From Phylloscopus collybita (Eukaryota > Chordata > Aves > Passeriformes > Phylloscopidae): DNA of 64,000 bases. The notes below the pieces were generated by a model. It did no database searches. It was not told the origin of the DNA and was given only the letters and a program-made list of their open reading frames with translations. The position numbers and the translations under genes are program-made. Below are positions 11,216 to 25,100 of the stretch, piece by piece (within the stretch, counting starts at the first letter, position 1; the number at the start of each line of letters is the position of its first letter). Location of the stretch: the NCBI GenBank assembly GCA_027886175.1, contig JAJNNQ010000018.1, positions 21,309,001 to 21,373,000 of the forward strand, written 5' to 3'.

Positions 11216-14200
11216 GTAGAAGCCCTGGTTAAAATGGTTCATTATCAAGGAAACTGAGAAAAAGCTTGCTTCCTAGAACACAGATTCAGATAACTTAAGG
11301 GCACAGGATCATTGTTCTCTGCTACTGTTGCTGATGCCTGTGTAACACAGGTTGTTTTGATCCTTTCAGGCAGGCTGTCAGAACAGCTGAAATAGCTCCC
11401 AACGAATACACAGAAAGATATCAGCAGATGGTCACCATGTATCCTTTCAGCCTCTTTCCCTGCTTTTTGCCTGCCTTTTTGAGCAGAACCATCACTGTTC
11501 CTAGTGCACTCCTACTGAAGGCATTTTATAATGTACCACAGTAAAACAAACCATTTCAGTCTAAAGTTGTTCTACAAGACACTCCTCTCTGAAGTTCCTG
11601 GGCAGTCCCAGGTCCTGTGTCTCCTACTTGACATCACACTACCCTGATTTCCTCTGTGCACTTAATTGTCATTCAATCTCTAGGTGTTTTATGACCATTA
11701 ACTTAATGGACTATTATCCTAGGACAGATACATCTCACACTTTACAACCAGAAAGTTAGAGTTCAAATGTCAAATTCAACATCACAAAGCAGGGCAACAG
11801 CTGAACTGAAAACAGGTTCAGGATGGTCTGATTTCCAGTTCTGTGCTATGATAACCTACATATATGTATAAATCACTATGCACAGTTATATATGGATCCA
11901 TATTGCATGTATTTTATGTTTCCATATGTGCATGTGTAAAACAGTTTGCTTAACTGTGAAGACAAATAGAAACATATGATTCCAGTTTCCCTTCAATCTG
12001 TAAAAGTATATTCCAAACAGGTTCTATTTCAAAATATGCATGAGACACCTAAGTGTTTTAAACTATATCTTCCAGGGAATAATGAATACTTCTAAAGGAG
12101 TCTTTAGGGGGAAAAGAGTAGAATTGTACATGTTGGCTAAAAGCCTTTTGATTACTGTGTGCTGTATGTTAAAAAGCTAAGTCCGACCTTCTATTTTCTG
12201 GAGAGCTTGCATTCCTAATTTTGGCTGCTTCTTTCTTTGTTGACTACAGAACTGATACACTTTGATTTTCATACATGAGTTATCCAGCTTCCATGTGCTT
12301 CAAAGCTGTCCAGCCTGAAGGCATCTATTCTGGCCTCAGTCCAAGCCAGACTTCAATACTTAGTGGCAACTGGGGACAGGCACGACAGCGGAACACTAGT
12401 CCTCTGCTCTTAGATTTCTGTATTTAAAGGAAAAAGCTAAGCTGTCAAATACAAAAAATGGAAGCTGTGACAGGGTACAATGTAGAAGTCACTATATAGA
12501 AAAGAAAAAGAAAATTGTTTGCCTTTTTGAAAGACTCCAATTGATAACTGACACTCCTGTTGCCTTCTTAAGTCACCTGATCCAATTTTCTACTAAGCAG
12601 TTCAGAAAAATCTATAGGTAGCACAGCCTTTGCCAAAGCAGACTGGAGCATGAGTCAGTCCTCCTAGTTACAATACCCTGCCCTTTCACGTGCCTGGAGA
12701 GAACAGTAGTTTCTCTCATCTCCTATTCAGTCCTGAACTGTAGCAGATCAGATAACCTCACTCAGAATGAGCCCCCTGTATTCATATCTAGCAGCAACCA
12801 CATGAACCTACATCACCATTCTGTTGATAGCCACTGTCTAATACACAGAAAAGGGGCAGTGAATTTGTTCTGTATGAGAAAGCTCTTGTACTGCACTATT
12901 GCAATATCCGAGCATCTTACAGCAGTATTTTAAAGGTAATGACTGTATAGCTGGAAAAATGGCTTTCTCTCACTTCATCAGTCTAATCTGTTCACCTGGA
13001 AAACATATTTTCCTTTGGCAGAGAGGAAGATCCTAAGCTTTTTCCTGGGTTCTTCTCTCATAGAAACAGTACTCTTGGGTAAGAGGTAGGCTATAGAGAA
13101 GCAGGAAGGGAAGAGAAATTTCAAGGTGACAAAGTGACCACTAGCTATTAGAAGAGGTGAGAGACAGGAAGTACTTTTCCTCTTGCAGCTCTGCATCATT
13201 CACAATAATGAGGGAGCAAAGAGTTCGGGAAGCTGTGATGTGCAGAGCCTTTTGTAGAGTCATGATTCACTGCAGATACAGAAGCACACTGCAACTTTTC
13301 TTTACAGAAGTCTGGTATAAATGGTGTTGATTTCATAGCTGGTTGCTTCTTACAGAAGAGCAGAGCACAAAACAGCAATGCTTCAGGAATACATTACGAC
13401 TAAAATATGTGAATGCATATGCAAATTAAGCACAGCTTTCCACTCCTGCAACATTACTGAGTATCCCCCTGTGTCAGAGAGTTTAGGAGTGCCTGTTGTG
13501 CAGGCATCAACCTACACATCAAAGCTCTGCTATTTCTACAAGGAATAGGGGGGTAAGCGGTTCTTCCTTCCTAGCCAGTGATTAATCATTCTGCACTGCA
13601 GCAGAAGCCATACTCCATAGGCTTCTGACTGGCAATGTTACAAAAAACAGAAGGATGGCCATTTGATGGAAAATCGTTATCTTCCCTCTCCTGTGTATGA
13701 CCACACTGATAGCTGCACAGAAGTACATGAACAACCTGTATAAGTTGCAGAGTTGACAGCACACTTTCTTCAACTCAGCTGTCTAAAGCATCACCCTTGA
13801 ACTGCAAATATTCTTTAAAAAAACCCCAACCCTTTTGAGACTTAGAGAATCTCTCTTTAAAAAAAGCCTGGCAACAGTGAATTTCAACAGTGCCGAAGGC
13901 CAAAGATTTCCCATTGCAAATATCTTTCTGCCAGAAGGTCATAATCCCATTCTGTAGAAATAATATCCTTCATTAAGAGTACTTGTTTCCCCTAAAGTCC
14001 TATGTCTCTGGCCTCAGCATAAAGGTGCCATTTAAGGGGAACAGTCTGATGCCCACTCTGTTTACATTCTAAATGTGTACACATACAAGAAAGAGCAAAG
14101 AGGGTATTTCAGTGATCAAGCTCATGATTTTATCCCCGAGCAGAAGATTTCAGCTAGTGATTTCAGATTTAAAGGCTTTAACTTTTCTCCTCATGTTAGG

Positions 14201-14768
14201 AAACTTCTCAGGTTATAGCTCTATCCCTTAGATATTAGGATCTATCAGAAAATTACAGAAATTATGCCCTCAATTATAGAATATATTAACATCCAGAAAT
14301 GGGCTTGTTAGTGGAATATACTTAGTAGCTACAGAAAGTGTATTTATAAAAAATTCAGTGTACTACAAACAATAAATTAATAGTTTTGTGCCATTGTGAC
14401 AGAACTTTTAGGGACTGGATCAAGATATTCTTCAATAAACTAAAACAAATAAACTAGATCACCCTATTTCTGTTGCTGATGTTCATACTATTTGTCTAAA
14501 AATACAGGATCAGTATCCAAAGTGTAGTACATTTCAGTAATACTCAATTCATTAGTCATTAAATCAAAGACCATATAAAATTCTCTCTTTAATAATATAT
14601 GCATCTGTTTAAAAAATAAAATTACAATTTTTATGGAAAGCTTTTTTATCCTCAGTTAGAGATGAAGAGAATTTGCATAAACTAAAGAGAGAGAGAAAGG
14701 GGAAGAGGAGAGAAAGTGTGTGAAAGAAAAGGAGTGTAACTGATTGCAACACAATTTATTAGCTTCAA

Positions 14769-14833
14769 AGGTCAAGGCAGCCAGTGTTTTTATTGGATCT
14801 GTTTACCTAGGGGCATTTGCAGTGCCTTGACCT
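14769..14833. repeat. Perfect 11-bp inverted repeat with AGGTCA half-sites
   Basis: Arms 'aggtcaaggca' (14769-14779) and 'tgccttgacct' (14823-14833) are exact complements, separated by 43 bp. The left arm extends to 'tcaaaggtcaagg'. AGGTCA is the nuclear-receptor half-site. Whether it is functional is unknown. Confidence 0.85.
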
Positions 14834-17800
14834 GAAACAAACAAGTTACTGTGGCAGTGCTTCCATATATTTATGTCATTCCTAGGCTAATGCAAGCATT
14901 TCTTGAAGTCCTAGTGCAGCAGAGCTAGCTCTGTGCAGTCATTATCCATTGGATGAAAATGCCAGGCAACAAGCAGTGGCACAGAACCATCAAATAAGTT
15001 TTTTCAACCTTCACTTCATTGCTACTGGATCATCTTTGCCCTTGGGTTGTTCTGGTGGCAAACATCCTCCATAGGCAGGAGATGGCAGCAAGGGGTTGTG
15101 CAGAGCCACTTCACTGAGGAACATGCCTATCCATGCAGAAGGAGTGTTCTCTGGAGAGTTACTCCTTGCCAGGGTATTTCAGATGTGCTTTAGGATGGTC
15201 ACAGCAGCAACAGTATATAAAAAAAGGCCAATAACTAGGTAACCAGCAGCTTCCCAGATGATTTACTTTTAGTTGCATTTTCACTTGAATTTCCAGGCTT
15301 GTAACTTTTTTTTGAAGAGAGTGGCTCACCTAGTTAAAAAGGAAAGTTCAGAACACTGGAGTTTTCCAATTCACTCCAGTTAAGACTATTAAATCTTCTG
15401 TAGCAATGGCTCAGATGTCAAGTCTAGTGGAAAATGGCATCCTGGCTGACATAGCAGATGTTATGAAAGACCAGCTTTTATGTTCACCCCATCTTTTATT
15501 AGCTGCACTGGCATGTGGGCTGAATTTTTCTGTCTTGAGAATATAACCCTGAAATTCCTCTTAATACTTGTGCCAGCCAGTCTTCAGCCTCTGCAGCTGG
15601 GTTGCTGAGTCTCCTCCTGAGGGAAGCACCCAAAGAAGAGAAGATGGTACCTGAAGATGCTTCGATTATCCTAACTTCAGAAATGCTTGCTACAGAAAGG
15701 GTTGCAAGTTCAGTCTCTGAAGAAGTGACTGTAAAACAGAGATGTGAACTGAAGCTCCTCACATGAACTGAAGAAATAAATGGCAGATATCAATCTTCTC
15801 TGCAGCTGGGGGCTCCACAGTGCCACACTGAACAAATGAGGGATCAATTCTACCAAACTACAGGTCAGTACTACTACTCGTTCCTGAAAATGTGCTCCAC
15901 AGTTACTGAAACCTGAACTTGTAGGTTTACCAAAGGCTTCAGCAGCTGAAATACAAAGCCAAGTGCAGTAAAGCAGCTATAAATTATGGCATAATATAAT
16001 ACCTGCCCACTCATTTCACATAAGCCACAGAAATCTTACCAATTATATTGACTCTGAACCACTAGTGATTTACACTGGATGTGTTCTGGAAATCTAGAGG
16101 CAGTAAATATGGTCTATTTCTTATTCACATGACTTATTTACAAACATTTTACAAAATAGTTAATTTTTAAGTTAACCTTCAAGAGGTTAAATTGAAAAAC
16201 CTATATACTAGCAAAGTTAACCACCTTTTTCTTTTAAAATATTCCTTGCATCTCAGCGAGAGCACAGGATCACTGATGCTTACACATGCCAGCAATGCAG
16301 AAATTTGTTATCTAATAATAGCCAAGGAAGTATTTGAAGTTGCTGTGATGCTCAAAGTCTGAATCACCTTTAAGGTCCTTCTAGCTGGGGATAGTCTGTT
16401 TCTGAGACACACATCTCGATAGAGAGAGGAAAGACATTTCAACATTCCAGCCTCAGGGTTTCTTACATACACTGCAAAAATTAGAAAACCAAGAGGTAAA
16501 GCTGTCTTGAGAGCAGTCCTTTCATGGGATGACAAAACTAATTGGAAGTTTTAGGTCTGCAGTGTTAAAGGAGAATTTTATTTCAGCCTCTAACTAAAAT
16601 GAAGGCCCCATAGAGGGAAGTTTTTACAGAAGCTAAGATACAAACAATTATCCATGCATTAAAAAGTACTGCAAGAATTAATTTAAGGACAGCAATAATC
16701 CTTTTCCTGTATGGTGTAGATACCAGACATAAGAGCAGGCAAAGGCTGATAAGAGGTAGTTAGAACTCACTATAAAGTGTCAGAAAGTCATTTTCATACA
16801 AGAATGACATGCTGAAGAAATAACATTGATTGAAAATTCTCCCCATTCCCTTTAAAAGTTTGAATGAAATATTTTAATTCAAGCTGATATTATTTAGTTA
16901 TACACCTCATTTCATTTTTCAACACCCACTTGAGCACCAGTCCAATGTTTATACTCAGTTTTGACAGTTCAAAGAGTTACTAACAGCACCTGGGAGCTGT
17001 TGGTAACCATCATAATGTCATGCTGGCACAATACTGGTATCTGCAACTATAATTTTACGTAGCTCAAAGAAACAACTTAATTGTACAAGTGGGTACTAGG
17101 AACAAAAAGACAAAAGATCAGCTGGACACAGGCTTATTGTAGTATCACTGTTATAATTACATGATATATTTGTTTGCAATACACTCTAGCAATGTATTAA
17201 AAAGAAAAACTGTAAGGTTTGTAACATAGCCTGCCTGTGTGTAAAAATGGGCCTAAGGAGACTGATATGACATTTTGTTTGACAGTGTTAAGAGTTCAGA
17301 ATCTCAACCTATCATTCTTATCTCTGACCTAAAGCTCTGGCCAGCCTTTCTTCTTCTACAAACACTCATTTTAATTAAAGTTACACAAATGTGATGATCC
17401 AAAGAAGTGACTGTGACACTGCAGGATGGAGAAACACAAATGGTTTTCCAGTGAGAAAAAAAAATCTCAAGTCTGAGAGTGGTCACTGGCATTTCTGATC
17501 AATGCTCTTTAGGCATCGTTGGCCACATGGAGAGAAGAGCTGTATGGGCTCCCTGCACCAGAATAATTGTGTCAGGCAATACCCATTTGGAGATGCACCC
17601 AGTTGCTCTCAAAGACCTATGGTGTCCCCTGCTTCTCTGTAGTCAAAGTGGAAGCTTGTCCCAGAAATGCTGACAAGTTTGTGCTGGCTTGTGTAAGGTT
17701 CTGGAAGAACAGTGCTGGGCAGGACCAGAAGACAGCACTCAGAAAAGAAAATGGAAGCTATTTTTGCACAACTCAGAATAGGAACACAGTGCAGCTCATC

Positions 17801-18050
17801 GTCTGCTGTGGTTACCTTCAATCCCTGCAGTGACAAGTGCTGGGCTGTATGTGCATTTTCATTTATCTCTGCAGCTCCAGGCTGAGGGCAGACAGCACCC
17901 ATTTCACCACAAGACCATGCTTGTGAGACAGGACAAGTGTATTTTCAATTTGCAAGTAAGCAGAGTCCTGTCAAGGGCAATATTAATTTCTACAGGGTCT
18001 GAAAAGCAGCTCATTATTCCTGACTCTGCCTCTGGGTTATTAGTGCATTA

Positions 18051-18100
18051 AATAAAAAAAAAAAAACAAAAAAAACCCAAAAAAAACCCAAAACACCCCG
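18051..18100. repeat. A-rich low-complexity tract
   Basis: A runs separated by single C, CCC and CCCC groups, the same style as at 10778. Confidence 0.9.
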
Positions 18101-21100
18101 AATAAAAGAGTTTTTATTGCCAGCATTCTGCATTGCTCTCCACGAAGATGTGTCAGCTGACTGCACGTTTCCTTAGATGTAATATGACAGTACTAATACA
18201 AACAATTAATTAGTGTTTTTCAGCTATACATCTGAAAACACTTTATAAAAGAAGAAAAAGAAAAAAGGAAATACTAATGCCACATCACATAAAGAAGGAA
18301 TCTGGGCACACAAGGGCTTAAGTGCTTGGGGCAATATTTTGTTGAAATGTCAGGCAAAGTCTGGAAACAAAATGTTATTGAAGAGAACAGAGAAAATGGT
18401 GTCTGTAACAGCTGGAGTACTTGACCCAGTGATTCACGTAAGGTTTTCCTGCAATGGAATCCTATAACTATAGTTCAGGCCTAAACAGTTGGTTCTGGTG
18501 TCCTATCTACGGGACTGTGCTAGAGAAGAAGACTGCACAATTTATGTATTTACTGGTAACAATTAAATGAGCACAATGTCAAACACAAATTTGTTCACTG
18601 AAAAAATTGCTTAGTGAACTACAGAAAATACCATGTGGTTCAGAACCACTGAGAAGACTGGTGATAACAAAAGGAAGTTTTGTGAGGTTATTTCAATTTA
18701 TAACTAGCTATACCTAGCTACAGGTTTTCACAAGTCTATAGTCACTTCTGTGACTACATTGATATGAAGTTACATGTCACTTAGCCTTGAAGTTATCTGT
18801 TACCAGGTGAGTGAGAACATTCTAGACAGAAGCACAGAGATTAATGAAGGCTGTCTTAACCTGTTTCACCCATATACACTGAATCTTTGGCTGCCAATTC
18901 TCATGGACTGGGTTAAAGCAAACAATAGGTATTATTGACCAGAGTGTCCCATTTGTGTAGTTTTGTAACACCAAACCAAGGCTAGGCAAATATAAAAGCA
19001 ACTGGTTCTAAACAAATAAATGCCAGTATTTTACATTTCGTGAAATGTACTGCTGTATTACCATGGCTAATTGAGTAATAAACATCCTGAGAGGATTAAG
19101 TATTTTCATAAACAGTGTTTGCAGGAGTCATAGCCACAATAGTAGTTTAAGGCAGTTACTCCTCATGCTCTGGGAATCAACATCTAGAGATGGAACCCAA
19201 AAGAAGTATAGCACACACATACAAAATACATGAGCAGGTGCACTGGTGCTCAGGCCCTCAGAAACCTCCTGGCTGTTTCATGGGCTCAGCCACTGTCTGT
19301 TAAGCCCATTGATCAAATTAAGACTAAGCCCTACAAGACAGGTGCCTTCCATTGTCCCTGGAAAGAGCTTCATCCTCTTTATACTTTGCAAATTTGCTGG
19401 AAATGGAAGGCTGCACCCTGTTCAAAGGGGATAGAGATGTTACAGAGCCTCTAGCATTTGTGAGACTCTTAAAAGTAACTCCATCTGAGGGAGTTTGTAT
19501 CAGTTTATTAGGTTTGTATTCAGCTGGCATGAAAAATAAACAAAAGGTGGAAGCACTGAAGAAGAAGCAAGCAACTATGAAAAGCTAACTTCCTGAGGAA
19601 GGAGAAAGACAGTGTGGTGTGATGTAATGGCAAGACAGTGGAGAGAAAAAACAAATGCCAAAACCAGAACATGCACACTTAGACAGAAAAGAGAAAGTCT
19701 GAGCCCTGGCAGTCTACCAAATTTACCGTGAATTCTTTGTGGGGGAGACAGCTGCCACTGAGTGCACATAAACACTCCACAGCAGAGCAGCTTCAGAAAG
19801 CACAGCAGAGGTCATTCAGAAGTGCTCCACATCTCAGAAAGCATTTTTTATTTTAGAAGAAAAAATCCAGAGTTTGACATGAATGGTTTGATTTGTTTTC
19901 CAGGTCTGCAGAAACAGATGACACAGTAAAGCCTGGAAAATACATGTGAGCTCATCATTTTTTACAGAAGCCTTAAACAACACAGCAAGCATCTCAGCCT
20001 TAGTGAGAGGTCCATGCAGGTGTGCCTGCCACTCAAGGTGTATTTTAATAAAAAACTTTCACTCCTGGAAAAATAATGAGTTTCACTTGGCTCTTCTATT
20101 TTAAAGAGAAAGAAATTCCTCAGAAACCATAAGATGTTAGCTTGGTACAGGAGTAATGAATAAACCATTTTCATGGGATGCCAACATAGGGTGTGAAATA
20201 AGAGGTCAAAGCCAAAAAGTAAGTTTAATGAAAACCCTTGACAACTAATGAAAATCTTTCACTGGTTCAAGGACTTCAAAGTGGTAGAACTGTCACAAAA
20301 GGAAGAGCAATCCAAGAAATAAATTATTAGGTGAATACACTTAAGGGAAAAAGGATATTTGTCTGAAGCAGGTACTGTATTCCTTTAAAAGGTTTGGATC
20401 TGTGTCTTCATTAGGCACTACAGAATGTAACGCCATGCAGAGAAACTTCAATAACACTTTGCAAGGGCATTGAAAAGCTTTGCCATATTAAGAAATAGCC
20501 TCGTTTAGAACAAAAGTTTCTGACTGACATCCTGTTTTACTGTTTCGGCAGTGGTTGAAGACATTAACATCCCCACCAGAGGTTACTGTCCCTGCAGCAA
20601 GGGCAATGAAGAAGACCCGTGTGTCCATTCCTCCACAGCTCCATTTCAGGAACCAGCATGCAGTCTAACCTGCTCATCTAAAGGGGCTGGCACTGCAGTG
20701 CCTGCTGTGACCTGCAGCAGCTCAAGCACAAGCGTATGTCCTGATCTGCCAGCTCTGCCAGGAGGCAGCTTAAAGGAATGATCAGAGACATGTGACTGAT
20801 GACCTACTAAATGGCAAAATTCAGTAAGGAGTCTGTAAGTCTGAAACGATGAATCTTTTCCATCTCTTTGATTCTGCCACTGAAGCTGGCCACTTGCATT
20901 GTCTATTCATTTGCTACCCATGAACTCCAGCTACCTCTGAAGACAGCTGCAGTATAACATCCTATAAATCAAGTCAGGTCATGTGTGAACCAATTAATCT
21001 TAGACAATATTCCCTACTTTTCAATAAGCAATGTGACAAGTTAACATGGTAAATATTTAACACTGCATAAACTGAGTTAATTTAGACTCAGTTTGGACAG

Positions 21101-24100
21101 TGCTTCTCTGTTGTCCAGATAAACCTGTTGTTGCTCGACAGAAAAATAATAAGAAAAAAATCAAAACTACCTGCTGCCTCTACAGATGAGAAAAGCTTGC
21201 ATGTGTTAACATCATATACAAAGTACAACCATGAAATGCAGATGGGGAAGATTCCCATTAATCAGTGGATGTAATTTTGCATGTCAGAAGGGACCATTGT
21301 TGAGGTAATGGTCATATTTGATTATTCAAAACCCTTTCCTTAAATATCAGTTAGGGGTGTCCTGATGTAATGACAGCTTGGTTATTTATATCCTGCTTTT
21401 GCTTTTGGTTTGTTTTTGCTTCATGGTCATGTTGAAAGCATCCTTCATTGCCATTCCAGACTACTGCTAGCTTAGCTATGCATTATTAAACAATAATTAG
21501 CTGCTAGCCTACAATTAACTGTGTATCTGTGATTATAACAAACAATCCTTAGATACAATTAGTAAGGTGCTTCATAAAGAGATCTTGTTAACAGCTGTTT
21601 TCGTTACTGTTAGCATGCATACACAATGGTCCAGCAGGTGCCACAAGGTCTATCTCAGAGAATGAACCCTTTGGGCAAGCAGGTTTGAAATCAACCTGTT
21701 TCCCTTACTACAAAAGAAAGAATCACAGTCCTACCCAGTAAGATTTGGCTGAAGGGATTGTTTAAGTCAACTCCCTCTACCTGGTACTATGTCAAAGGCG
21801 TCAACTGAATTATGAGTTTTCCCAAATTACACACAAGTAGGAATGCAAATTCTGTATCCAGAAACAGGAATGGCAGAACTTCTGCATACAGTCTGATGCC
21901 AAACAAGGTCAATCAAGTTAAAATTGGCTTTCTGATGCTGCCATGTGGGCTACAGCCCAAATTTCACTGCCCTGTGCAAAGGAAAATCATGCCAGATACA
22001 TTTAAATAGAGCAGAAATGCCACCTGGAACAACATGATCTGGTTAAATCAACAATGACTGCAAGGAGTGATCAGAAAAGATGCAGTCCTTCTACAGACAC
22101 CATACCAGACTTATGGGACAGTCCACACTTCTCCGTATCTCCTTCAGGACAAGCGTACAATTTCCAGTAACAACTACTTGTGATCACAGTCCTCAGTGAT
22201 GTGAATTTTCTGTTAAAATATCGCTTTGCATTTTCAGAAGGCAAATCAATGTTCACAAACACATCCTCCTTTCTATTATTCTGTAAGTTTTAGAACTGGC
22301 CACCAGATTTTCTTACATCAAGATTTCCAATAAAGAAAATTTGTTTCTAGTAACAGAGAGTATGGCCACTCCGTTCCACTGACATCTTTGACAACTTTGA
22401 GGCCATCATTCATATTACGGTTTTTATCATAGTTTTTATCTGCACAACTCAAGCAAGTCAGAAAATGTTATTTTCTAGACCCCACACTTTCATGCAAGTA
22501 AAAGTGAAAAATTAATTGATGAATGATAAGAAAAAAAAAAACCAACCCAAACAAGTTATTAATTCAGTTTTATTTCTGCAAAATAAAAACCAGGCTTCCT
22601 CTCTTTCAGAAATTACTTTCTTCTCTTCTTTTAAAGGGTCTACCTGGACATCAAAAGGGAAAAGAAATGGCAGGGGTCTGGAGTGATAATTTTTTTCCTA
22701 AAGTCTTTGCCTTCTATGAATGAATTTGCATTAGACTGCTGAATAATGCCTTGAAATATGATAAAGTTATGATTTCATCCCAGTCTAAACTCCATATTGT
22801 TCAACAGTAAAATGTATCAGTGATAATAATAAAATATACTAATAAAAGATGAGAATTTCTGTCTCAAAGAGATCAAATAAACAAGTGGATTTCTGAATTC
22901 TAGGTAAAGTACGTAGGTGTTTTGAATGAGTAGTCATTATTTCTCCCCACATCCTTAGTCTGAATTTATGGACCACTGCAGGTGGATGGCTCTAGAGCTG
23001 CAAAACTCTCAGATGTCAAGGCAATACACATGAGAGGTACTGCAAAGGTAACTTGCCAGATGGAGCTTAGCTCTACCCATGGATAATAGGAATCATTTCT
23101 CTTGATTTCTCTGTAATGTCCTATTAGGAGAAGTGGGGTACAACACTGCCTAACCACTGTCACCCTTCATTGCCACCAAGTTTTCTCTCAGCTTTAGAAG
23201 GACAAAAAAACAAGGGAAGAACAGCTAACAACAGGAAAAAAGTTTCAAAAGCTGAAATCCCCAAATCCTCCTGACCTTCGGCTACAGCTGCCATTAAATC
23301 AGGTTTGAATAGAAGAATCTGAACAGAGACCTATCTCAAACAGTGTAAGAAACCACCATAAAAGAACAAGTCACAGACTGCAGGGAGAACAACTCACTCC
23401 TTTTGATACAGGGTTTCCTAAGGCCAAAGCAAACATAGCAGATCCTGGTCCTTAACAATCCATTGCCTGGCTCCCACCTTCCTGTCCAGTTCATGTCAAC
23501 TTCCCTCCTTCCTCTCCTCCAGGAATCACATGGTGCAGATGTGAACACCATTCCCATGGCTTCAGTTAAGAAAGGACAAAATAAATAACTTGCAAGCATT
23601 GGACATTAGCTGAGAGGCATTCAGAGAGACACTAAGCCTTTTCACAGCAGATTGTAAGTGGTCCTTGCTTCTTGCCAGGGCAACAAATGTTACAGCCAAG
23701 CAAGCAGAAATTCCTCTGCTGTGCTTGAGTCCATAAACAGGACAACGTGTAATCAACCATCTGAGCACCAAAGAATTATTCATCTTCAGGCAAGCAACAA
23801 TACCTCAGAATGAGTCAGATGTGGGGGTGGCAGAAGTTCTCTACGTGAGAGGCTCCCACTGCAGTGGTTCTTTCTGAGGTATATACACTACACACAGTCC
23901 TCCTTCTTCCTCCCATCCATCTTTCCTTTCCACCTTGGCATACTTATTTATGTCTAGCAGCTGGAAATCCTGCTGATTCCCAGCAACCACACACAGCTCT
24001 GTTACAGAGCAGGACCAGCTGCCTTCCTGGCTCTGGAGGAAGCCCATAAGCTCTGCTGCACAGATCCTCCCCTAGTGCTTGTAAAGCTAGATGCCTTCAG

Positions 24101-24731
24101 GGACTCCAAAGAAACAGGCTGTACATTCTGACCTGCCTACCATATCTACATTTCTAAATATCATTCTCACTAATTGCAAAATCTCCAGACAAGACAAGCA
24201 GGTCACAGCAGTAGTCCCTTGAACAGCCGTTGCTCACAACCTTAAGAGCATCAACTAATTACCCAAGTCTGACAGGTGACAGAGTAAATGGCAATGCATT
24301 AGGCACTTGAGACAACTATCTACAACTCAAGTAGTATATGTAAACATATATGGGACAAATAGGAGTGGAAGAGTGACACGTATGAGGAGTGCAGAATCCG
24401 TTTTATCTTGCTTTTCTACAAATACCTCTAATGAGGCTATGTTTATAGCAATGAAACAAATCTACAAATCTGGGCACTAGAGATTCAAGTGCTCATATAA
24501 GTTTTAATACAAATGACAGTGCTCTAGTAGAGAACAAGAGGATTAACTGCTGCCTAAATATCATCAACTGGGAGCTAAGACAATGATGCATAAGATTTGG
24601 GCCCTAAACATATTTTCAAGTCTTAAGCCTACTCTGAGAGCATTATGCTAATACATCCACAGCAAAGAGTAATCAAACAGGGTCTCCAGGAATACTGACC
24701 CTACCAAAAAAATGCTTCCAAAGCATAGATG

Positions 24732-25100
24732 TCACAGATCACAGAATGACTGGGGTTGGAAGGGCTTTGAAGGTCATCTCATCCAACCCTCCTCCTAAAG
24801 CAGGCTAACCCTGAGGAGGTGCAAGGATCACATTCTTGGATTTTTTGAGTATCCCTAGAAAAAGAGACGTCACAACCTCTCTGGGAAGCCTATTCCAGTC
24901 TCTGCCACCTGCACAGTAAAGAAGTTTGTCCTATTCAGATGGAACTTCCTGTGTTTCAGTTTGTGCCTATTGCCCCTTCCCCTGTCACTGGCACCATGGA
25001 AGAGTCTGGCCCCATCCTCTTGACAGCCATCCTTAAGATGTTTTGTATGTACTGATAAGACCCCAAACAAGTCTTTTCCTTTATTACAGGTATTCCTTTC
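24732..25100 (-). mobile_element. CR1 LINE fragment, antisense
   Basis: The complement of a CR1 3' end is seen: 'cacagaatgactggggttgg', 'aaggtcatctcatccaaccc', 'acaacctctctgggaagcct' and 'attccagtctctgcc'. It continues 'gtaaagaagtttgtcctatt' to 'atccttaagatgttttgta'. The 3' terminus of the element is at the low coordinate. Open frames on both strands here derive from the repeat. Confidence 0.88.
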
